Source of the DNA: Turritopsis dohrnii
Lineage: Eukaryota > Cnidaria > Hydrozoa > Anthoathecata > Oceaniidae
Reading direction: 5' to 3'
Length of the DNA: 64,000 nucleotides
NCBI GenBank assembly: GCA_027922465.2
Contig: BQMF02000257.1
Span: 558,001 to 622,000, forward strand
Positions within the stretch are counted from its first letter, which is position 1; each line of letters starts with the position of its first letter. Position numbers and translations under genes: made by a program. The notes beneath the pieces are model-generated. The model did no database searches, was not told the origin of the DNA, and worked only from the letters and a program-made list of their open reading frames with translations. Of the stretch, positions 22,090-32,057 are shown piece by piece.

Positions 22090-23361
22090 ATAGTAATTAT
22101 TATTATTATTATTGTTAAAAATTATTTATACAGGATGTACATTTCAGTGATAAAAAATTGCTATTAACATGTGTCCTGTGCTAAAAAATTAAAGGAAAAA
22201 TAAATATATGTAATAATATGTAAATATCAAGTTAGTTGTACAATTGTACATAAGCGTTGGTAGCAAGACTGTCTTGTAGATTTTAGTGATGGTTTCATTC
22301 GGTAAGTAACGTTTTATAGAAGATAAGAACCACTGTTCCCAAGAACTTGCATTCTGTTGTTGAAAAAACATTATGAAAGTCGTATTTCAGGTCGATGAGA
22401 TTATTTTGATATAACTTTTTACTAGTGCCAAAGAGCATTGATTCCGTTTTGTCTGACTTTAGATTAATAACAAGTTCATTGGTTCTAAGGTAACTTGACA
22501 CACGATGTAGGTTTGAATTTAAGTCACGCTCAATCTCTTCCCGCTTAGGTCTCGAAAGAAAGATTACGGTGCACATCAGCAAATTTGTAGACTCTTGAAT
22601 GAATTAGACATTTCTCGAAGTCATTATAATATAATAGAAATAGAATTGGACCCAATAATGAACCTGTGGTACTCCGCAACTATGAGGGCGCGGTCCAGAT
22701 TTCTGACCTTCTACTTCTGATATTATGGATCTGTTGAAAAGGTAGTCAGTGAACCATTGCAGGGCAGTTCCTTTAACTCGAAATGAAGAACAGAATGGCT
22801 TATAGTGTCAAACGCTTTTGACAAGTCTACAAAAACAGCTCCAACTAATTTCCCTTTGTCTATTTCTTTACTTATTTCGTCGATTAAAAGTAAAGTCGCA
22901 AGTTCTGTTGATCTAATCTTTCTATATCCGAATTGTTGGTTGGACAGTAATCTGTTTTCTTCGAGGTACTGCACAAGTTGATGATGTACTGCTCGTTCAA
23001 GGATCTTTGACATAATAGGTAGTATTGATATGGGACGGTAATTGCTCACTACATTTTTTGCCCCACCTTTGTGTAGAGCAAAGACCTTTGCAATCTTCCA
23101 ATCGGTTGGTACTGTATTTGTCTTTAGCGATAAATTTAAAATAAATGCTATAGGTTTCGATAGGATAGCTGACGCATCTTTCAGTGAATCTTTAGAAATG
23201 CTATCGACTCCGGCAACTTTTTTTCTCTTCAAGCCTTTCAGTTGTTTTTCAACAAAAGTTGTAAATACATAGGTAAAAGCAAATGTAACTGTAAAGTTTT
23301 TCCCAGTTACATAACCGCAAATCATTTTCAAAAACTTTTGGATCGTAATTTCTATAATTGC

Positions 23362-25322
23362 TGTTACACCGTCAAATGTAGTAACTCCGACATATGTAGT
23401 AACTCCGTCAAATGTAGTAAACTTTCAACGCTAAATGTAGTAACTCCGTCATATGTAGTAAAATTCAACGACAAATGTAGTAACGCTATATGTAGTAAAG
23501 GTCAACAACAAATGTAGTAACTCCGACAAATGTAGTAAGCCTCCGCTATATGTAGTAAACCTTTACAGCCGCAGTTGTAGTTGTGGCTGTTGCTTAAAAC
23601 TTTGCAGGTGAGATATTGTTAAAATTCTTAGGCCATATTTGGTACCGATGACGTCATTATGACGTCACAGGTACTTTCTAGAAAAGCAATTCCCTACTAC
23701 AGTTGAAGCTCAAAACTTGGCACGAGGTATTATCACATTCCAAGAACAAATTATTTGGACCAAATTTGGTACTGATGACGTCATTATGACGTCACAGGAC
23801 TTTTTAGGAAAGCTACTTCCACATGTAATTGGAGCTTAGAATTTAGCACGGAGAATTATCACATTGCAAGAATTAAAATGCTTGGACCAAATTTGGTACT
23901 TATGACGTCACTATGACGTCACAGTAATTTTCTAGAAAAGCTACTTTCACATGTAATTGGAGCTCAAAACTTGGCACGGGGATTTGTTGCATTGCAAGAA
24001 TTAAAATGCTTGGCACAAATTTGGTACTGGTGACGTCATTATGACGTCACAAGGACTTTCTAGCAAAACAACTTTCCATCATAGTTGAAGCTAAAAAAAT
24101 ACGATGGCCCCGAAGGCTCATTGTCACAGGCGCATAAAAACATATTTTTATGGGCGCAACTTTTTAAAAAAAAATTTTCACATATATATTTTTGTTACGC
24201 GAGCAATTTTGTTTCACCTGCATTTTTTCTTACGCACGCATTTTTATTATGTTAATCCCCATAAAAAAGAAGCACTCTCGCTGATGATCTGGTATCTATT
24301 TTAGGCAATTTCGAGACTTGTTTGCACCACGCAAGCAGTTGGCGTCAGTGTGAACCAGTATGAAAAATCCCAATTAATCTGCACAAGGTCCATCCCATTT
24401 GCATTTTAATATAGCATTGCAATTTGAGAAGAGAGGAAAAATATTGAAACAGCAGGCAACAGCGACGTACCTTTGCTGACACGTTTATCTCCATATCTGT
24501 TTATCTTTAACCCAACAGCCAGCATATGGAAGGTTTCTTGCTGTTCATTCCAAGATCATTATAAAATATTAAGGTTATTTGCCTTGTTTTAATGCCCAAA
24601 TACATCCGGAAGTAGCTTTTCTTTAAATATCCTGTGACGCTACAATGACGTCACCAGTACCAAATTTGTGCCAAGCATTTTAATTCTTGCAATGCAACAA
24701 ATCCCCATGCCAAGTTTTAAGCTCCAATTACATGTGGAAGTAGCTTTTCTAGAAAATTACTGTGACGTCATAGTGACGTCATAAGTACCAAATTTGGTCC
24801 AAACATTTTAATTTTTTCAATGTGAGAATTCTCCGTGCTAAATTCTAAGCTCCAATTACATGTGGAAGTAGCTTTCCTAGAAAGTCCTGTGACGTCATAA
24901 TGACGTCATCAGTACCAAATTTGGTCCAAACAATTTGTTCTTGGAATGTAACAATACCTCGTGCCAAGTTTTATACTTCAACTGTGGTGGGAAGTTGCTT
25001 TTTTAGAAAATCCTTGTGACGTCATAATGACGTCATCAGTACCAAATATGGCCTAAGAATTTTAACAATATCTCACCTGCAAAGTTTTAAGCCTCAGCCA
25101 CAACTACAACTGCGGCTGTAAAGGTTTACTACATATAGCGGAGGCTTACTACATTTGTCGGAGTTACTACATTTGTCGTTGACCTTTACTACATATAGCG
25201 TTACTACATTTGTCGTTGAATTTTACTACATATGACGGAGTTACTACATTTAGCGTTGAAAGTTTACTACATTTGTCGGAGTTACTACATATGTCGGAGT
25301 TACTACATTTGACGGTGTAACA
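23362..25322. mobile_element. Fold-back element, ~730-bp repetitive arms, 5-bp target duplication
   Basis: Termini are 'TGTTACACCG' and 'CGGTGTAACA', with ATTGC on both sides (23357-23361, 25323-25327). Each arm holds an outer block of about a dozen short repeats containing 'atgtagtaa' (23372-23560; 25130-25312) and an inner block of about four repeats of 120-130 bp, each with two close TGACGTCA sites (23630-24090; 24600-25080). The middle (24090-24600) is unique, with no transposase. Complex, internally repeated inverted arms are the hallmark of fold-back elements. Confidence 0.85.
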
Positions 25323-25381
25323 ATTGCGAGAAATCACTTCCCTTTGTGATTGTTTAGAATGGTTCATTTTTCTGACACATA

Positions 25382-26005
25382 CAGTGTGTTTCGTAATGTT
25401 GGAAATGGAAATTTTAAAGTTGTTTTTTTAAATGAATATACCGAATTTCGAAATAATTTTTACATCAATGGAAAGCCATTTTCAAGCTCTTTCGGCTAGT
25501 GTATTTTTGTGAAAAATGAAGAAGTGGGTTTTGAAAAAATAAGGAAAATGTCATCGAAAAATGTAATTAAATTTTTAATGGTCGATTAACACGTAGTTTA
25601 ATTACATCGTGCTTATTGTTTCAAAACACTGAATCCATTCAAATGTTTTATTAATTTTATGTTTGCGCTGAGATTCCCAAATTGATATTTTAAAACATAA
25701 AAGTTTAACGTTTTTCGTGAACACACAGCTTAAATTTGTTTATTGTTTTCCAAATTGCTGTCATTGTTTCAAAAAATCTTTTCTTTTCATTCACATCTTA
25801 ATCGACCATTAAAAATTTAATTACATTTTTCGGTGACATTTTCCTTATTTTTTCAAAAACCACTTTTTCATTTTTCACAAAAACATACTATCCGAAAGAA
25901 CTTCAAAATGGCTTTCCAACGGTGTAAAAATTATTTTGAAATTCGGTATATTCATTTAAAAAAACAACTTTAAAATTTCCATTTCCAACATTACGAAACA
26001 CACTG
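25382..26005. mobile_element. 624-bp palindromic mariner-type element
   Basis: The long inverted arms (about 220 bp) start 'CAGTGTGTTTCG' and end 'CGAAACACACTG'. TA precedes the left end; the right flank reads TG, probably a mutated TA. It shares its outermost 11 bp with the MITE at 54474-54668. It has no coding capacity and lies inside the dead LINE. Confidence 0.75.
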
Positions 26006-26285
26006 TGGAACAGCATGATGATCGCTTACACTTAATTAATGGAATGACTGTTGTTTTTTATATATTGCACGGACTGTTTGTTAATATTACATCAATAAGA
26101 GTGCTCGAATTTGACATAATTCTCGTGGGATGTTTTATCAACTGCTCCAATCCATTGAGATTTACAACGTCTTTTATATTCCGATGATCTGCACGGATTA
26201 AGTAATTTACATTCAAATCTCCCAAGAGGATTGTGTCTTCGTCACATGTAAGAACATATATAAGATAGCATAAGAACATATCATG

Positions 26286-26616
26286 TGGCGCCGTAGTATA
26301 GTGGTTATCACTCTCGTATTTCATGCGGGAGATCGGGGTTCAATTCCCCTTGGCGGCGGTTCACCATGCGTAAGTGAATGTACCATAGCGTCGGGTCGAC
26401 CCATGCCATGTGAGGGAAATTGGGTAGATGATACATCGGGTGTTGTAAGAGGTCATCCTGAAGAGCACAAGCCCTTGATTGGGTTTGCGTCACTCATGAG
26501 AGTGTCAAATACTTCGGAGCCTCCAACCTAAGCCGTGGCCCCTCCTGGAAAGCAGATGCAATAGCAACTGAGTGAGGCTAGCCACGTAAAACAATACCAA
26601 ATAAATAAATAAAATC
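26286..26616 (+). mobile_element. tRNA-derived SINE
   Basis: The head reads like a tRNA with a Glu-type (TTC) anticodon loop, preceded by U33, between stems CTCGT and GCGGG. The A box 'TAGTATAGTGG' (26294-26304) and B box 'GGTTCAATTCC' (26337-26347) are spaced as in an RNA polymerase III promoter. The acceptor stem does not pair well, so this is a SINE head and not a tRNA gene. An unrelated body of about 230 bp follows, ending in 'caataccaaataaataaata'. The same tail in reverse at 26855-26895 marks another LINE or SINE 3' end. It is inserted in the LINE endonuclease. Confidence 0.75.
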
Positions 26617-26930
26617 AGAAAAGTGATCAATAAATGTTTCGAGGAATCCGAGGGTCTGTATAAATTTTGCAACGAAAAAACTTTTGGCTTTATTTGGGGA
26701 TATTTCCACCCTAATTGATTCAATATTATCTTCCCCTAAATCGGATCGTCGTTCCCATTTAATATCGTTGGAAATAAACAATGCAACTCCGCCTCCCTTT
26801 CCATTGATACGATTTCTTTTGTTAAAGGGAAACCCGGAATTTCATACAAATTATCTATTTATATTTATTTATTTATTTATTTATTTGGTATTGTTTTTCT
26901 ATGTTGTTGTATAAACCTCGACAGTTTTGA

Positions 26931-27842
26931 TGAATAATTTTGATACCGTTTGAATTCATAAAGGTAGACAAATCAGGTCCAGGACAGCTTTCTATATCTT
27001 CACATGACAGCAATAATGAAAGTATCAAAGATTTCCTTGAATAGTTCATCAATTCTTTCTAGCAGTAAAACGTGTAGCTAAGCGATGTCTTTTCAAACTT
27101 TTCTCTATACACATTTCTAAGATTAAATGAGCAGCTAATTCCGTCACTAGTAACGATATTTGGCTTTTTAATTCCAAAAAAATTGAGCCAACAGCAAAAA
27201 TACAACCGCACTCCTTGACGCCATTATTACTATTATTCTTACTATATCTGTACTGTACTTACAACCATTTTCTGCAAAAAAAAGGCATAAAAAGAGAACC
27301 AATACATAGATAGGTACCATCAATTAAGTAATGAAAATGCTGTAATATCAAAGGTGAAAAGCTTTCAAGAGCAAAGACGAAGACAAGTTTTTATGATGTA
27401 TTTATTCTTGTGTTTTTATCGTCATTACTCCAATGTTTTTTATTGCAATATAACTTCACTGCTAAGAAACTAATTACTGAACAACCAATACCTTACAAAG
27501 CGAAGCTTAATCCAATCATGAATGAATCACTAGATGTCCCATCTCTTTAGCTTAAAAATGGCTGCACTTACTAATACGAAGCTCCTTTATTTCTTTGTAC
27601 TTTTGCCTTGTCATCCTGCCCATGACACGTTTTTGGTTTTTTCGATAGATTTGACTGACATAATGAAACAGCAATGATACTAAATACATTTTAAATGCTC
27701 CATTTTCTTGAAGAAATGTTGATTATTACGTGGTCATTTCATAAACATAGACTTAGCAAAGAATGTCATGGTCAGGATAGAACGTAAAAAATACCCAGAA
27801 ATAAAAGATGTTTTAAAAGATGTTTTAGTAAGTGTAGCCATA
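26931..27842. other. No gene seen
   Basis: AT-rich sequence without a supported gene or repeat structure. It may include the 5' part of the dead LINE. Confidence 0.4.
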
Positions 27843-28234
27843 CCGTAAATCCTCTAATGAACGCCCAGGGCGTTTATTTAATTTTTCAAGTTGAAGAGGG
27901 GGCGTTTATTAGAGGGGGCGTTTAAAAGAACAGGGTGTTTATTTAAACAATTTAATTTCGTGTTTTTTTCTAAAACCACAACTTTACAAAACATCAACAA
28001 AATCGTCCTCATCTGAGAATGGAATAAAATAAAGGTTACGTTTCTCTCTCCCTTGTGGGACGTTTCTTAAGAATCGGCCATGTTGTTTTGGTTCGAGAGA
28101 GAGAATGAAATGTTATTTTGCTTTTCTTTGCTTGTTCGAATGTGAATGTTCAAATGCTAGATGTTTTTCCAATAAACGCCCCTCTTAGGGGGTGGGGTGT
28201 TAATAAGAGGGGGCGTTTATTAGAGGATTTACGG
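27843..28234. mobile_element. 392-bp MITE, 'CCGTAAATCCTCTAAT' ends, TA target
   Basis: The ends 'CCGTAAATCCTCTAAT' and 'ATTAGAGGATTTACGG' are exact complements, flanked by TA on both sides. Subterminal copies of 'aacgcccc' or 'ggggcgttt' face each other. Same family as 30632-31203. Confidence 0.85.
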
Positions 28235-28289
28235 TATTTGTGCTGAAGAGATACAGAATTTTGAGAAAGATCTATAGTTCCAAAAACAA

Positions 28290-28640
28290 TTTCTCAGCAA
28301 TATGAGAATAAAATAATGATATTAAAAACGATAATAAATGGTCATAAAAATAGATCGGCTTGTTTTTGAAAGTTATTGGCACATCTGACATTGGTACATC
28401 TGGAATTGGCACATCAGTAGTCCCATCGGTTACTTCGATGCCTTGTTTGCAGGAAATGGGTGCAAAGCAATTTTCTCTAAAAATTTCACATTTTTTTAAA
28501 TTGAAATTCCATCTTCATAAATTGAGATATATCACGCGAGAAGGCCGTCATTGCAAACAACTGATATCTTGAATTTCCATTAATGGTGATGCACTTTCGA
28601 TAGTTGAAAAACAATCGAGTTGAATAAAAATACCTATTTG
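28290..28640. repeat. Duplicated upstream flank (U3 part)
   Basis: 'gatcggcttgtttttgaaag' followed by 'ttggcacatctga' matches 12000-12030. The preceding 'aatgatattaaaaacgataa' resembles 1865-1890. Unit 3's flank thus begins here, about 3 kb upstream of its surviving A exon, with a LINE and a Harbinger copy inserted between. Confidence 0.5.
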
Positions 28641-28775
28641 ACGTATACTGGAATGGGAAATGAGTGAAATGTTTCTACCAACATCAACAGTGATGGTAAA
28701 ATAATTCAATGGCCCATAAAAACTTTCTAAACACTTTAAGTTCTTCTATAATCAAGGTTAACAAGATGGTCGCTC

Positions 28776-28850
28776 TTGTTACACCGAAAATGTAGTAACT
28801 TCGACAAATGTAGTAAATGTTCAACAGCAAATGTAGTACATTTAGTGTTT
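28776..28850. mobile_element. Single end of the fold-back family
   Basis: 'TGTTACACCG' followed by several 'atgtagtaa' or 'atgtagtac' repeats copies the outer arm at 23362. No matching opposite end was found nearby, so it is a truncated or solo end. Confidence 0.75.
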
Positions 28851-28929
28851 AAACCAACTGCTGTTAGTGTGGCCTCGTAAGCTGGATGAGGGGACACAGA
28901 TCTCAAGCACTTTTCTCATAATCACTATG

Positions 28930-29560
28930 TTCTGTTGGTTCTTGGGTTTCTTTATAAAAGGAGAGGAACCACAGGAACAAGGTTCAAACAGCTTTATCCT
29001 TTCCTGAATTACTCAGGAAAACCTTCAGCTTGAGATTGGATTCAATCTTTCTAGACGAATCTAAAGTTTTAGCACTTATTCGCGCATTGAACGTCAAAAA
29101 AGGTAATGGATGGGATGAAATTTCTATCCGCATGATTAAAATCTGTTGCATTGCTCGAATTACTCAAATGATTGGCTCGCAATGCTAGGCGGTCTTCGGA
29201 ATCTCCGTATACAATTATTTCCGCTTAATCCTGTTTTCCTTTGTAGGATTCTTCTATTTGGTGATCTTAGACTCGATACAAAAACAAATCGAAAAATTTT
29301 AGATATAATTATCAACTTCATTTGTGACTCAAATCGTTTCAGCGGACCACTGTTATAGATCTCTATTTATTTATGTTTATTATTTATTTATTTGTTTTTT
29401 TGTTTCTCGGTCCTTATCCTTGGCGATATCACTTTGTGCCTCGCAAGGATAGGGGTTGCTTGTATGCTTGTATATATTTTTGTTTTTGTGTAATATACTT
29501 ATAAAGAAAAAAAGAAAAAGAAAAAAAAAAGATGATACTGATGATTGCTCAAATTCTGCA
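28930..29560 (+). pseudogene. LINE fragment, internally deleted
   Basis: Plus-strand translation of 29035-29140 gives a pre-RT block ('ALIRALNVKKGNGWDEISIR'). 29220-29358 gives a typical last segment of CR1/L2-like ORF2 ('CRILLFGDLRLDTKTN' ending 'FSGPLL'). The whole RT catalytic core between them is missing. An untranslated tail with TTTATT runs and an A-rich stretch (29505-29531) follows. Confidence 0.6.
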
Positions 29561-29654
29561 AAACAGGCAATAAAGTTTCTTATATATTTTTCATATCCTT
29601 TACAATATAACTCATGTAAATATTAAATATTTTGTATTTTTTTTCCTTTCGTTT

Positions 29655-31287
29655 TCATGTAAAATATTCTTCCAAATTAGGTGGTTCAACATTAAAAAAG
29701 TTTGATGTCATTGATTTGTACAAGCATGTCCAAGTATTAGTTACAAGTGCACAAACCAAATACATTTTTCCAACTACACTGAGTTGTTTCTTAAGATTTT
29801 TCTGAAAGTCTAGGAAAGCAAAATAGTTAATTATTTCACCAAACACCCATTCTACTGCACAACGCGCTTGACTCATTGACTTATTGTATGCTTTTTGATC
29901 TGCAGCAAGAAGTACATTATTTTCATAAAGCGCTTATAGCTGAACTGGAAGGGGGTATGCAGGGTCACCATATATGCAAAGTGGGTCTCCATTAGGTCTC
30001 CTACTGTATTGAACAAGTAATGGGTATAAGTTAGACATATTAACATGGCACTGTCATGCCTACAACCTTCGACAGGACCAAAGAGATTAGCAATCATACC
30101 ATAGGTGCAACAACGGACTGGAACTTTATTGAATGAACTTTGTATGTCCATTATAATATAACAGTCTTTGATTTTACCCTGGTCGACACAATGGTCGTAC
30201 TGTGCCATCTATAAATCCCAAACAGAAATCTAAAGCAGCTCCTTTTTCATGTACAGCTCTTGCAAAATTATTCAGATTAACAGGGGACAGCCAATTTTGA
30301 TTAAATGATTCTAGCAAATGTTTGTAATTTTCATAAATACCATCTAAAACCGTGTTTGACATTAAACATAATTCTGGAATTGGCCTTCCAAAAATTGGGA
30401 TAAGGTCTGAGTATCGGCAAGGATACGCAAATCGTTTTAAGAAGGCACATAAAGCTTCGACTCCATCGAATTTAGATCTGTTATAACACAATATTTCTTC
30501 AGAGATGCCAAAAGCTTCGCGTAAACGAAAAATGTCATTCTTATAAAAGCGAAATTCTGTAAGACATAACATCTAAATCAAATGATTCATATTTCCAGTG
30601 TGGATAATCTGTATTTCTGCTTTTATTTATACCGTATTTCCTCTTTTTAGCGCGCCCTCTTTTTAGCGCTCCCCTCTAATAAGCGCCCCCCTTAATCCGA
30701 AAATGATTTTATAAGCGCCTCCTCTAATAAACACCCGGGCGCTTACTAGAGTTACGATAATACGTTCAATATCCTAAATAAGCGCCCGGTCGCTTATTTT
30801 GTTGTTCATATGAATCGTCTTTCCTTTCTTCAACTTTTCCATCTCTTGCAAAAAAAAGTAAAAAGTTTCTCCGATGAAGGGTGTCCACTGGTCTTTGTAT
30901 ACACGATGTCGATTAAGAAGACGACGTAGACATGTAGATATAAACTATACTTGATATTTCTTCTGTTTACTCATGGACGTATACGTCCATGGTTTACTGT
31001 ACATAGTTTTTCAGACTGAAGTTGAATGATAAAAGTGCAAATAAGTCTTTATTTTTAACACTTCTCTCAATTTCATGTAAGGGTTTCTTGAAATTATTTT
31101 ATAAGCGCCCTCCCCCCTCTTTTAAACGCCCCCTCCAATAAACGCCCCTCCATTTTTCGAAAAAATTTAATAAGCGCCCGGGCGCTTAATAGAGGAAATA
31201 CAGTAATAATAAATATTCCTCCTCATTAATTAATCCATCATCAAAAGAACGCAAAAGAGCTTCCCTTGATTCTTTAAACGACGCCAT
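29655..31287 (-). pseudogene. PIF/Harbinger transposase, broken
   Basis: The start codon is at about 31287 ('MASFKESREALLRSFDDG' on the minus strand). The frame is interrupted by the MITE at 30632-31203 and resumes at 30572. DDE-type blocks are visible: 'LGFIDGTVRPLCRPG' (first Asp), 'NLFGPVEGCRHDSAML' (second Asp) and 'ARCAVEWVFGEI' (Glu). Frameshifts near 30560, 30190 and 29876 separate the three surviving frames. The enzyme would cut and paste its element at TWA targets. No partner MADF/Myb gene was found beside it. It probably belongs to an insertion within unit 3's upstream flank. Confidence 0.8.
30632..31203. mobile_element. 572-bp MITE inside the Harbinger gene, TA target
   Basis: The left end 'CCGTATTTCCTC' and right end 'GAGGAAATACAG' are flanked by TA on both sides. 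The inside is rich in 'aagcgccc' and its complement. It separates the first about 29 codons of the transposase from the rest. Same family as 27843-28234. Confidence 0.85.
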
Positions 31288-31359
31288 GTTGGTTTTTAGT
31301 TTTTGGGAAAGCGTTGAAATCCTGTACTACATTAGTCCCGTTGTCTTTGCTTAAGGTCG

Positions 31360-31740
31360 CTAATATTGCTGCGTCCGCCCCTGCCAAAAACAGAACCTCT
31401 TATTTTTACTTGGTTTATAAATGAATCTTAAATATTTAGCCGATGCAGAAAGGCTCTGATTCACAGTTTCGGCATTTTTTATTTCTGCTAAAACACAAAG
31501 GGAAAACACAACATCCATAGGGGAATTACTAAACAAGTAAATTAAATAAAATTCCACCGACAAAGTATTGATTATCTATAAATGGTTTCTAAGCGTCTTG
31601 CTAAACAATTGATTGAGTTAAGTATAAAAAAATAAGGGCATCAAGTTTAATAAAAAATCAATCAGCAATAACATATTGAAGACACAGATATCTATTGCTC
31701 TGGATTAAAATAAGAATGACTGCAAACACATTTCTGTCAG
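31360..31740. repeat. Duplicated flank directly upstream of A3
   Basis: Homologous to 50440-50770 upstream of A5, with 'tttctgctaaaac' or 'tttctgctgataa' followed by 'gaaaacaca' and 'ggtttctaagcgtcttgcta'. Weaker similarity to 6400-6600 and 46460-46680. No gene. Confidence 0.65.
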
Positions 31741-31752
31741 AGATGAACTGCC

Positions 31753-31774
31753 ATGAGTAGAAGGACTGTGGGAG
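31753..31774 (+). pseudogene. A3: orphan first exon of an A-type gene
   Basis: ATG plus 19 nt, ending before GTAATA, preceded by 'ttctgtcag'. The sequence 'atgagtagaaggact' is nearly identical to the A5 first exon at 50796. No A-type second exon follows before B3, so the gene is dead by deletion. The sequence after it (31875-32005) already matches the stretch upstream of B5 (51560-51690). Confidence 0.65.
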
Positions 31775-32057
31775 GTAATAAAAATCTCTGTTTACTAAGG
31801 AAGAAAATTTCATAGTCATTTTCAGATGATCAATCGTAGATGTTGATTATCTACATTTTGAAATACCGACACTTTCCATTTGTATCATTTCCACTTTCTC
31901 GGCGGAAATTAACTTTCGTTTTTATGCATATGATTTTATTTTTGTTCTCAGAAGGTTTTTAGACTACATTTGTTCATGGCGTACTGAAACATTTGCGATC
32001 TAACATACAGTTTTATGGAGATATGACATTAATTTTATATTTTCTGAATTTTGTAGC

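Larger units (their letters stand above)
22090..26930 (-). pseudogene. Dead CR1/L2-like LINE, interrupted three times
   Basis: Read on the minus strand. An endonuclease N-part is at about 26860-26620 ('SDIKWERRSDLGEDNIESI' type). The endonuclease C-part is at 26280-26060 ('TILLGDLNVNYL', 'LIKHPTR', 'LIDVILTNS'). Then reverse transcriptase at 23331-22723 ('YRPISILPIMSKILER', 'QFGYRKIRSTE', 'GAVFVDLSKAFDTI') and 22700-22295 (a GVPQ block and 'RTNELVINLKSDKTESMLFG'). Frameshifts separate these pieces. The fold-back element, the 624-bp palindrome and the SINE split it. The 3' end is near 22090 ('ttatacaggatgtacatttcag'), and a related 3' end is at 48497-48590. Confidence 0.8.

Noticed and set aside
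26286..26360. Functional tRNA-Glu gene
   Set aside because: The acceptor stem does not pair and a SINE body follows directly, with no terminator.
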